From the NCBI GenBank assembly GCA_031269645.1, contig JAISYW010000100.1:1-5240 (forward strand): a stretch of DNA of 5,240 nucleotides, given 5' to 3'. A program made the translations under genes and the position numbers. This DNA is from Holosporaceae bacterium (lineage in GTDB: Bacteria > Pseudomonadota > Alphaproteobacteria > UBA3830). The notes under the pieces were generated by a model. That model was given only the letters and a program-made list of their open reading frames with translations, did no database searches and had not been told where the DNA came from. This document shows positions 1 to 5,135 of this stretch, piece after piece (positions within the stretch are counted from its first letter, which is position 1; every line of letters begins with the position of its first letter).

Positions 1-773
1 CGTAACAAATTAGGATTAAACGATAAATGAGGCTCTTTTTCCTCCTCGACTTCCTCGATTTCTTCTTCAAAATTAATGAATTTCTGCAACTGATCCTGCA
101 AAGTTTTCGCAGATACCGCAACAGCCTCCTCAGGAGAAATCGATCCGTCAGTTTCGACGTCCAAAATCAATTTATCGTAGTCCGTCGTTTGGCCAACACG
201 GGTGTTTTCAACGCGATAAGCGACTTTTTTAACGGGATTAAATATGGAATCGATAAATAAAGTACCCATAGGAGCGTTTTCCACTTTATTTTGGGAACCA
301 GTAACATAACCACGACCAACGGAAACGCTCATTTCCATACTAAAAACAGCATCTTTAGCTACAGTGCATATGTAGTGACTAGGATCCAGAATTTCAATTT
401 CGGATCCTAATTCAAACATTCCGGCGGTTACTTTGCATGGCCCCGTAACATTTATTTTCATCTTGCGGGGGGTGTCGCTCTCTAATTTTAGCGGCATAGA
501 CTTCACGTTCAAAACAATATCGGTTACATCTTCGGAAACGCCAGAAACCGCGCAAAATTCGTGTAATACGCCGTCAATCTTTATGGAAGTAACTGCAGCT
601 CCTTTTAAGGAAGACAATAAAACCCTCCGTAACGCATTACCAAGAGTCAAACCAAACCCTCGTTCCAAAGGCTCGGCCACAACGGTCGCTATTCGCTTAT
701 CGATCGATACTCTACCATTCTCAACCTGAAGCTTATAAGGCTTAATCAGATCTTGCCATTGTTTTTGAATCAC
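1..773 (-). CDS. rpoA: RNA polymerase alpha subunit, 5' part (3' end outside window)
   Basis: Alpha subunit of RNA polymerase; its dimer nucleates assembly of beta and beta', and its C-terminal domain contacts UP elements and activators. The frame is open for 257 codons from a GTG at 771-773 to the left edge. Residues 1 to about 235 are the N-terminal assembly domain, including RGFGLTLGNALRRVLLSS (38-55), the conserved dimerisation and assembly helix, and GVLHEF (68-73). A glutamate-rich linker (about 236-248) follows, then SFNPNLL, which matches the start of the C-terminal domain (FDPILLRP in E. coli). Most of that domain is off the window. The GTG start is chosen because AGAGG lies 6 bases upstream and the protein then opens with the alphaproteobacterial-type VIQKQWQDLIKP. 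It follows rpsK by 17 bases with no rpsD between, and in this class rplQ normally comes next. An 8-bp inverted repeat lies inside the gene at 380-409. Identity is very secure. Confidence 0.98.
   Translation of the reverse strand, partial: MIQKQWQDLIKPYKLQVENGRVSIDKRIATVVAEPLERGFGLTLGNALRRVLLSSLKGAAVTSIKIDGVLHEFCAVSGVSEDVTDIVLNVKSMPLKLESDTPRKMKINVTGPCKVTAGMFELGSEIEILDPSHYICTVAKDAVFSMEMSVSVGRGYVTGSQNKVENAPMGTLFIDSIFNPVKKVAYRVENTRVGQTTDYDKLILDVETDGSISPEEAVAVSAKTLQDQLQKFINFEEEIEEVEEEKEPHLSFNPNLL
380..409. repeat. Perfect 8-bp inverted repeat inside rpoA
   Basis: TAGGATCC at 380-387 and GGATCCTA at 402-409 are exact reverse complements, separated by 14 bases. Each arm contains the palindrome GGATCC. 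In the rpoA message they could form an 8-bp stem. The coding reads LGSEIEILDPS across it. There is no T-run after it in the message, so it is not a terminator. It may be a coincidence of codons. Confidence 0.5.
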
Positions 774-779
774 TGTAAA

Positions 780-784
780 CCTCT
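780..784 (-). promoter_or_regulatory. Shine-Dalgarno site of rpoA
   Basis: AGAGG on the minus strand, 6 bases before the GTG at 771-773, in the 17-base rpsK-rpoA gap. It decides the GTG start: the gap contains no ATG. Confidence 0.75.
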
Positions 785-790
785 TTTTGT

Positions 791-1183
791 TTATACTCGA
801 CGACGTTTAGGCGGTCTGCACCCATTATGAGGAATAGGAGTTACGTCTCTTATGGACCCGACAGTTAATCCCAAAGACTGAAAAGTTCTTAAAGCAGACT
901 CCCTACCGGCGCCAGGCCCTAATATCTCTACATTAACGTCCTTCATTCCATGCTCAATAGCCTTCTGGGCAGCTTTTTCCGCAGTAACCTGCGCCGCATA
1001 TGGAGTAGATTTGCGAGATCCCTTAAAGCCCAGACTTCCGGCAGAACTCCAAACAATCGTATTGCCTTGTAAATCAGTAACGGTAACCATAGTATTGTTA
1101 AAAGTCGCATTAATATGAACAATACCAGACGAAATGTTTTTTTTGTCTTTTTTCCTTAATTTTTGAGTACTCTTATAGGCCAC
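791..1183 (-). CDS. rpsK: 30S ribosomal protein S11
   Basis: Small-subunit platform protein, which binds 16S rRNA near the E site and the path of the mRNA leader. The 130-residue product has the family's normal length and is conserved throughout: a basic N-terminal tail (1-16), [18 protein letters not shown] (20-37), [12 protein letters not shown] (55-66), [11 protein letters not shown] (89-99) and the end [17 protein letters not shown]. The Asn-Gly pair at 120-121 corresponds to the site that forms isoaspartate in E. coli S11 (known of the family, not shown here). The start is GTG at 1181-1183, with a strong GGAGG 6 bases upstream. The gene lies 17 bases after rpsM and 17 bases before rpoA, in the alpha part of the cluster. 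A run of eight A in the message (1137-1144) crosses the lysine-rich N-terminus. Identity is very secure. Confidence 0.98.
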   Translation of the reverse strand: MAYKSTQKLRKKDKKNISSGIVHINATFNNTMVTVTDLQGNTIVWSSAGSLGFKGSRKSTPYAAQVTAEKAAQKAIEHGMKDVNVEILGPGAGRESALRTFQSLGLTVGSIRDVTPIPHNGCRPPKRRRV

Positions 1184-1188
1184 AGCTT

Positions 1189-1195
1189 CCCTCCC
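1189..1195 (-). promoter_or_regulatory. Strong Shine-Dalgarno site of rpsK
   Basis: GGGAGGG on the minus strand, containing GGAGG 6 bases before the GTG of rpsK. It is one of the best matches to the anti-Shine-Dalgarno sequence in the window and may compensate for the GTG start (inference). Confidence 0.8.
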
Positions 1196-1200
1196 CTACT

Positions 1201-1578
1201 CTATTTCGTTACTTTTTTCTTACCCGGAATTGCGCGAGCTTTTCCTTTTCTGGTGCGAGCATTCGTGTGAGTTCTTTGACCATGAACAGGAAGACCTTTT
1301 CTGTGCCGAAAACCTCTATAGCACCCCAAATCCATCAATCTTTTAATATTCATGGAAACAACGCGCCTAAGATCTCCCTCTACTTGGTAATCTCGGTCGA
1401 TCACTTCTCTAATTTTTAAAATTTCGTCTTCCGAAAGCTCAAAAACCCTCTTGGAATCAGATATACCAAGCTTCTTACAGATTGTTGACGAGCGGTTAGG
1501 CCCTATACCATAAATATACCTCAACGCGAATTCTACGCGTTTTTTATCAGGCAAATTGACGCCAGCTATACGAGCCAC
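1201..1578 (-). CDS. rpsM: 30S ribosomal protein S13
   Basis: Protein of the 30S head, which contacts 16S rRNA, S19, the P-site tRNA and the bridges to the 50S subunit (L5). It has 125 residues, close to the usual 118-125. The opening [10 protein letters not shown] is typical, followed by the helix-two-turn-helix region (about 13-60) with YIYGIGP (21-27). Then come [18 protein letters not shown] (76-93), matching alphaproteobacterial S13, the signature [18 protein letters not shown] (95-112), and a basic tail ending GKKKVTK that reaches towards the P site. The start is GTG at 1576-1578, with AGGAG 7 bases upstream inside the end of adk. The adk stop is only 3 bases before the start, so translation is probably coupled. 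No rpmJ precedes it, unlike in E. coli. Identity is very secure. Confidence 0.98.
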   Translation of the reverse strand: MARIAGVNLPDKKRVEFALRYIYGIGPNRSSTICKKLGISDSKRVFELSEDEILKIREVIDRDYQVEGDLRRVVSMNIKRLMDLGCYRGFRHRKGLPVHGQRTHTNARTRKGKARAIPGKKKVTK

Positions 1579-1581
1579 AAG

Positions 1582-2241
1582 CTATCTCCTTTTTTCTATT
1601 CCCAAACTATGTAAAATTACATCTACTCTCCGAACCACATCTACCGGAGATCCATCGCCAGAAACATTAACCAACCGGTCAGCATAATACCTCGAAACAG
1701 GAAGAGTATCCTCTTCATACTTTTTAAGCCTATTTCTGATCACCGACTCCTCGTCGTCTTTTCTTTTTATCAATTTCCCGCCGCACGAACAAATCGTAAC
1801 ACCATCTTGCGGTCCAAATGTATTTCCGCATTTTATACATACACGACGCTTGGACAACCGTGCAACAAGGCATTCTTTGTCCACATCTATTTCTATTACG
1901 CGAATAACTTCCTTTAGCTTGCCAGACAACATATCATCCAAAACGATGGCCTGATTCTTTGTCCTTGGATATCCATCCAAAACGACAACACTACCGTCGC
2001 TAACAACCTTTTCAATATTTTGCTTAACAAGCTCGTTAACAATCTCGTCGCCAACCAAACCGCCAGACCTAAGAGTGTCCTCAACTTTATTGCCGATATC
2101 GGATCCTTTTTCTACCTCATTTCTTAATAAATTTCCAGTAGAAAAATGATAAGCATTATATTTATCCTTCAAATACTGTGCAACAGTCCCCTTCCCAACA
2201 CCAGGGGCCCCGAGAAGAATAACAACAGAAATACCCCTCAC
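1582..2241 (-). CDS. adk: Adenylate kinase, with zinc-type LID
   Basis: Cytosolic adenylate kinase, ATP + AMP = 2 ADP, which balances the nucleotide pool. The 219 residues fit the long form of the enzyme. Visible motifs are the P-loop GAPGVGKGT (11-19), the AMP-site FSTGNLLR (33-40), LDGYPRT (88-94), the LID entry Arg132-Arg133, and RKDDEESVIRNRLKKY (160-175) carrying the conserved arginines 160 and 171. The LID holds four cysteines, CIKC (135-138) and CSC (151-153), suggesting a structural zinc site. The usual spacing is C-x2-C-x16-C-x2-C/D; here it is C-x2-C-x12-C-x-C. The normal STGD motif reads STGN. The start is GTG at 2239-2241, overlapping the secY stop as GTGA, with AAGGAG 6 bases upstream. 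Its place between secY and rpsM is conserved in alphaproteobacteria. Identity is secure; metal binding is inferred. Confidence 0.97.
   Translation of the reverse strand: MRGISVVILLGAPGVGKGTVAQYLKDKYNAYHFSTGNLLRNEVEKGSDIGNKVEDTLRSGGLVGDEIVNELVKQNIEKVVSDGSVVVLDGYPRTKNQAIVLDDMLSGKLKEVIRVIEIDVDKECLVARLSKRRVCIKCGNTFGPQDGVTICSCGGKLIKRKDDEESVIRNRLKKYEEDTLPVSRYYADRLVNVSGDGSPVDVVRRVDVILHSLGIEKRR
1586..1590 (-). promoter_or_regulatory. Shine-Dalgarno site of rpsM inside adk
   Basis: AGGAG on the minus strand, 7 bases before the GTG of rpsM. It lies within the last codons of adk (the terminal Lys-Arg-Arg), so ribosomes finishing adk pass directly over it. Confidence 0.75.
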
Positions 2242-3569
2242 AACTTTCTCCTTTTTTCGCTCTTTTTCAGCACTCCTCGATACTGATGAGAAAGTATATG
2301 AGTGTAAACCTGCGTTATCGTATCAATAGTTACACCAACAACGATCAGAATACCTGTTCCACCAAAAATAAAGTGTACTCCAAATTTTGCATTTACAATA
2401 TCAGGTAAAATACACACAAAAGCCATATACAGAGCGCCAACAGTAGTTAATCTCGTCAAAATGTAATCCAGATAATCAGCTGTTGCTTGACCAGGACGCA
2501 CCCCGGGAATAAAACCGCCAGCTTTTTTCAGATTATCAGCAGTTTCTGTAGGATTAAAGACAACAGCTGTATAAAAAAACGAAAAAAACATTATTAAAGC
2601 AATTAAAATGAACGAAAATAAGAGTCCTCCTCGGCTAAAAAACAAAACAAATGAGCTTAAAAATTCATTATCAGAATCCTTAATAAAATTAGCCAACATC
2701 AAAGGTAAAGATAGTAAAGAATATGCAAATATAGGAGGAATAACACCGGCAGAATTGATTTTTAATGGCAAATGACTAACGTCCATGCTTTTTCCTTGAG
2801 CTATTAGCGCCTGTCTTTGCGGATAACTAATATTCACTCGTCGTTGAGCTCTCTCCATAAAAACCACAAAAACAATAACAAAAATGGCTATAGCAAATAT
2901 TGCAACAACCGAAAAAACCGAAATTGCACCAGTTCGTCCCAACTCAAATATATTAGAAATACTCGCTGGCATATTAGCGACGATACCAGAAAATATTAAC
3001 AAGGAAGATCCATTACCAACTCCACGCGAAGTTATCTGCTCTCCAAGCCAAACCAAAAACAAAGTTCCACAAACCAAAGACGGAACAGATATTACAGGAA
3101 ACAACCCTCCGATAACAACAGGACTTCCTTGAGTGCTCATCAAATACAAGCTAATGCCATAAGCCTGAAAACTAGCAACAAAAATAGTTAAATATCTCGT
3201 ATATTGATTAATTTTTTTCCTACCAATCTCCCCTTCTTTCTTCAATGCCTCCAAAGTTGGAGAAATCATGGTAAACAACTGAATAATAATGCTTGAAGAA
3301 ATATATGGCATCAAATTCAATGCAAAAATCGTCATACGGCTTAAAGCGCCTCCCGAAAACATATTAAACATTCCGAGAATACCGCCGCCGACTATGTGTC
3401 TATTGGCAAGTTCCTCAATAATGGCGGGATCAAGACCAGGAAGAGGCACATAAGTTCCTATTCTGTACACAAAAAGAGCCAGAAAAGTGAAAAGAAACCT
3501 TTTTTTTAGACCAGAAGCTTTTGATAGCGATTCGAGACTAAACCCCTGTTCAAAAACAGTACTTACCAT
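2238..3569 (-). CDS. secY: Protein translocase channel subunit SecY
   Basis: Central pore of the SecYEG translocon in the inner membrane; passes unfolded proteins with SecA or the ribosome. The 443 residues match the family (about 435-445). Ten membrane segments can be placed roughly at 22-42, 78-100, 122-143, 152-174, 187-204, 215-238, 272-294, 312-336, 372-394 and 400-418, with the glycine-rich plug region at about 61-75. Family motifs include YVPLPGLDP (40-48), FALNLMPYISSSIIIQL (82-98) and EGEIGRKKINQYTRYLT (112-128). The cytosolic loop ERAQRRVNISYPQRQ (239-253) and GGFIPGVRPG (351-360) are also present; Arg358 in the latter corresponds to the SecA-contact Arg357 of E. coli. The start is ATG at 3567-3569, 8 bases after the rplO stop, with only a weak AGG upstream. 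The gene ends in TGA overlapping adk. The basic C-terminal tail (KKSEKRRKL) is normal. Identity is very secure. Confidence 0.98.
   Translation of the reverse strand: MVSTVFEQGFSLESLSKASGLKKRFLFTFLALFVYRIGTYVPLPGLDPAIIEELANRHIVGGGILGMFNMFSGGALSRMTIFALNLMPYISSSIIIQLFTMISPTLEALKKEGEIGRKKINQYTRYLTIFVASFQAYGISLYLMSTQGSPVVIGGLFPVISVPSLVCGTLFLVWLGEQITSRGVGNGSSLLIFSGIVANMPASISNIFELGRTGAISVFSVVAIFAIAIFVIVFVVFMERAQRRVNISYPQRQALIAQGKSMDVSHLPLKINSAGVIPPIFAYSLLSLPLMLANFIKDSDNEFLSSFVLFFSRGGLLFSFILIALIMFFSFFYTAVVFNPTETADNLKKAGGFIPGVRPGQATADYLDYILTRLTTVGALYMAFVCILPDIVNAKFGVHFIFGGTGILIVVGVTIDTITQVYTHILSHQYRGVLKKSEKRRKL
2248..2253 (-). promoter_or_regulatory. Shine-Dalgarno site of adk inside secY
   Basis: AAGGAG on the minus strand, 6 bases before the GTG of adk and inside the last codons of secY. 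With the GTGA stop/start overlap at 2238-2241, it indicates translational coupling of adk to secY. Confidence 0.8.
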
Positions 3570-3576
3570 AAAAAAA

Positions 3577-3579
3577 CCT
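3577..3579 (-). promoter_or_regulatory. Weak Shine-Dalgarno site of secY
   Basis: Only AGG (minus strand) is found, 7 bases before the ATG of secY. It overlaps the TAG stop of rplO and is followed by seven T. This is among the poorest matches in the window. It suggests that secY is initiated mainly by ribosomes arriving from rplO, or is kept at a lower level than the ribosomal proteins (inference). Confidence 0.5.
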
Positions 3580-4042
3580 AAATTATATGAACTTTTCCGC
3601 CGGCAGCTTCTATCGCTTTAATCGCAGCGCTGGAAGCATACCCAACAAAAAGATCTAAAGCTACTTTTAATTCGCCTTTTGCTAATAGACGAACTGTTTT
3701 CGCAGTTTTCCTAATAGCGCCAACATTTTTCAAGACCTCAAGATTCACTTCATTTTCAGAACAAATCACCTTGGCATCATATAATCTTTGTAAATCAACA
3801 AGATTTAGATAGGCCGCAGACGATTTATCATTCATTGAAGAAAACCCCCTTTTGGGAAGTCTTCTAAAAATCGGCATCTGTCCGCCCTCGAACCAACTGA
3901 CGGCGCCACGCCCAGAACGAGCTTTACCACCTTTGTGACCATAGGAGCAGGTCTTTCCGCAACCAGACCCAATTCCTCTTCCAAGCGACTTTTTATCTAT
4001 TCCGTTGCGAATTTTAAGATGACTTAAACCAAATCTACTCAT
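3578..4042 (-). CDS. rplO: 50S ribosomal protein L15
   Basis: Binds 23S rRNA and helps late 50S assembly. From the chosen start it has 154 residues, a little longer than E. coli L15 (144). The N-terminal extension carries GRGIGSGCGKT (21-31), GHKGGKARSGRG (35-46) and FEGGQMPIFRRLPKRGFSS (51-69), the L15 signature. The C-terminal globular part includes GELKVALDLFVGYASSAA (113-130) and ends AGGKVHII. The start is ATG at 4040-4042, because GAGGA lies 5 bases upstream and MSRFGLSHLK then fits a short L15 N-terminus. A TTG 12 bases further upstream (codon at 4052-4054) gives a 158-residue version but overlaps that GAGGA. The gene overlaps the end of rpmD by 8 bases. A Ser-Tyr pair (33-34) replaces the usual Gly-Arg before GHKG. 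Identity is secure; the start is likely. Confidence 0.96.
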   Translation of the reverse strand: MSRFGLSHLKIRNGIDKKSLGRGIGSGCGKTCSYGHKGGKARSGRGAVSWFEGGQMPIFRRLPKRGFSSMNDKSSAAYLNLVDLQRLYDAKVICSENEVNLEVLKNVGAIRKTAKTVRLLAKGELKVALDLFVGYASSAAIKAIEAAGGKVHII

Positions 4043-4235
4043 GTAATTCCTCAACTTTAATTAGATGAGAGACCTTTTTTATAAGCCCTCTAATACAGTT
4101 ATTGTCCTCTAAAACGACTTTTTTACCAATCTTACCCAATCCCAAAGCTTTTAAACTTTGTACTTGTGTTTTTTCGCACCTAGCTTGGCTAACAGTCTGA
4201 ATTATCTGCACTTTACAAGATTTAGCTTTAGCCAT
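4035..4235 (-). CDS. rpmD: 50S ribosomal protein L30
   Basis: Small 23S rRNA-binding protein of the 50S subunit. It has 66 residues, within the normal range of about 58-66. The pattern is typical of bacterial L30: a first strand VQIIQTVSQA (9-18), a helix with the family's LGLGKI motif (31-36), then NCIRGLIKKVSHLIKVEE (46-63), the conserved RG[ml][il].kV.HL..VeE end. The start is ATG at 4233-4235, only 2 bases after the TAG of rpsE, with AGGA 5 bases upstream inside rpsE. Its 3' end overlaps rplO by 8 bases. The position between rpsE and rplO is the standard spc order. L30 is one of the more easily lost ribosomal proteins, and here it looks intact. Identity is secure, from motif and position together. 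Confidence 0.95.
   Translation of the reverse strand: MAKAKSCKVQIIQTVSQARCEKTQVQSLKALGLGKIGKKVVLEDNNCIRGLIKKVSHLIKVEELHE
4048..4052 (-). promoter_or_regulatory. Shine-Dalgarno site deciding the rplO start
   Basis: GAGGA on the minus strand, 5 bases before the ATG at 4040-4042 and inside the last codons of rpmD. It supports the ATG over the in-frame TTG at 4052-4054, which coincides with the site itself. Confidence 0.75.
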
Positions 4236-4237
4236 AT

Positions 4238-4759
4238 CTATCCTACTTTATTTATCAAACTACGACGAAAAGCAATCTCTCCAATTTTCTTATTACGTTT
4301 GCTAGCAATATACTTTGGAGAAAAAGCCATCTGTAAAGCATTAAAAGTAGCTCTAACCATGTTATGCGGATTGGTAGAACCAAGGCATTTACTAACGACA
4401 TCCTGTATACCTAACGCTTCAAAAACAGACCTCATTGCTCCACCAGCGATAATTCCTGTTCCAGAAACGGCAGAACGCAATATTACTTTACCCGCGCCGA
4501 ATTTTCCAAAGGAATCATGATGCAAAGTACGTCCTTCGCGCATAGGAATTTTAATCATAGATCTTTTAGCTCTTTCCGAAGCTTTTTTAACGGCGTCAGC
4601 TGCCTCTCTAGCTTTTCCATTGGCGTAGCCAACTCTCCCTTTTCCATCGCCAACGACAACCAAAGCAGAAAAAGAAAATCTTTTCCCTCCTTTAACAACT
4701 TTGGCGACACGATTTATGGCCACAAGTTTCTCGACATAAGCTATTTCTTCACGACTCAT
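4238..4759 (-). CDS. rpsE: 30S ribosomal protein S5
   Basis: Small-subunit protein at the mRNA entry side and near the decoding centre; the family affects fidelity and spectinomycin response. The 173 residues match the usual length. The N-terminal double-stranded-RNA-binding-like domain (about 9-72) contains the loop [19 protein letters not shown] (21-39), with [20 protein letters not shown] (41-60) after it. The C-terminal domain includes [16 protein letters not shown] (80-95), [19 protein letters not shown] (100-118) and [17 protein letters not shown] (127-143). The start is ATG at 4757-4759, with AGGGA 8 bases upstream, overlapping the stop of rplR; the gap is 11 bases. It is followed by rpmD after 2 bases. 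A 16-bp sequence at 4573-4588 recurs in rplR. Identity is very secure. Confidence 0.98.
   Translation of the reverse strand: MSREEIAYVEKLVAINRVAKVVKGGKRFSFSALVVVGDGKGRVGYANGKAREAADAVKKASERAKRSMIKIPMREGRTLHHDSFGKFGAGKVILRSAVSGTGIIAGGAMRSVFEALGIQDVVSKCLGSTNPHNMVRATFNALQMAFSPKYIASKRNKKIGEIAFRRSLINKVG
4241..4244 (-). promoter_or_regulatory. Shine-Dalgarno site of rpmD inside rpsE
   Basis: AGGA on the minus strand, 5 bases before the ATG of rpmD and within the last two codons of rpsE. It fits the tightly coupled rpsE-rpmD junction, which has a 2-base gap. Confidence 0.65.
4573..4588. repeat. 16-bp direct repeat, copy 1 (in rpsE)
   Basis: The + strand sequence TTTCCGAAGCTTTTTT is identical to 4943-4958. 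Here it encodes, on the minus strand, Lys-Lys-Ala-Ser-Glu of S5. Confidence 0.5.
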
Positions 4760-4767
4760 AAAAATAT

Positions 4768-4772
4768 TCCCT
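4768..4772 (-). promoter_or_regulatory. Shine-Dalgarno site of rpsE
   Basis: AGGGA on the minus strand, 8 bases before the ATG of rpsE; its first bases belong to the TAG stop of rplR. Confidence 0.65.
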
Positions 4773-5133
4773 AAAACAACAAACCGCCGCCACGAGCGCC
4801 GTTTGCAAGAGCTGCCACCTTTCCATGATAACTATATCCGCCCCTATCAAAAACAACCTCTTTAATTCCGGCGCTTATAGCTTTTTCGGCAATCATTTTA
4901 CCAACCTTAGTCGCCGCATCGCAATTAGACGTTTTATTAGATTTTCCGAAGCTTTTTTCTAGTGTCGACGCAGCACATAATGTTCTTCCCAAATTATCAT
5001 CGATTATTTGAGCATAAATATGCCGCTCAGATCTAAAGACAGACAGTCTCAGTTTTCCAAATGCCTTATTATGGCCGATTTTATAGCGAACTCTATTTAC
5101 TCGACGCTTAAAATTTTTGCAAAATCTAACCAT
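4771..5133 (-). CDS. rplR: 50S ribosomal protein L18
   Basis: 5S rRNA-binding protein of the 50S central protuberance, acting with L5 and L25-type proteins. It has 120 residues, the normal length. It opens with a basic N-terminal tail (1-28), followed by the hallmark [19 protein letters not shown] (28-46). [12 protein letters not shown] (49-60) and the end [28 protein letters not shown] (91-118) complete the family pattern. Most L18 proteins end AREGGLxF; here the glutamate is glycine (ARGGGLLF), a small oddity. The start is ATG at 5131-5133, 2 bases after the TAA of rplF. The upstream sequence, the GAAGAAG run of rplF's lysine tail, is only a weak Shine-Dalgarno match, so reinitiation after rplF is likely. 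Identity is very secure. Confidence 0.98.
   Translation of the reverse strand: MVRFCKNFKRRVNRVRYKIGHNKAFGKLRLSVFRSERHIYAQIIDDNLGRTLCAASTLEKSFGKSNKTSNCDAATKVGKMIAEKAISAGIKEVVFDRGGYSYHGKVAALANGARGGGLLF
4943..4958. repeat. 16-bp direct repeat, copy 2 (in rplR)
   Basis: Identical to 4573-4588 in the same orientation, but read in a different frame, giving Glu-Lys-Ser-Phe-Gly of L18. Shared protein sequence therefore does not explain the match. Confidence 0.5.
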
Positions 5134-5135
5134 AA

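Noticed and set aside
27..260. 77-residue open frame on the plus strand, rich in Phe and Leu.
   Set aside because: It is the reverse reading of the glutamate-rich end of rpoA (GAA/GAG reads as TTC/CTC), not a membrane protein.
433..729. 98-residue open frame on the plus strand.
   Set aside because: It lies wholly antisense to rpoA, whose protein is clearly conserved, and its product shows no recognisable features.
774..790. Possible terminator or promoter in the rpsK-rpoA gap.
   Set aside because: Only 17 bases with no stem and no promoter hexamers; it holds just the rpoA Shine-Dalgarno site.
2093..2102. 10-bp palindrome CCGATATCGG.
   Set aside because: It lies within the conserved Adk codons for Ser-Asp-Ile-Gly with no second copy nearby; chance is sufficient.
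2884..3132. 82-residue open frame on the plus strand.
   Set aside because: Antisense shadow of secY; low-complexity composition that follows from the opposite-strand membrane codons.
3582..3587. TATAAT on the minus strand just before secY, as a possible promoter.
   Set aside because: It is the codons His-Ile-Ile of L15; sequences 16-18 bases upstream (such as GAAGCT) do not resemble TTGACA.
4158..4520. 120-residue open frame on the plus strand.
   Set aside because: Antisense to rpmD and rpsE; no recognisable domain, and the minus-strand genes are certain.
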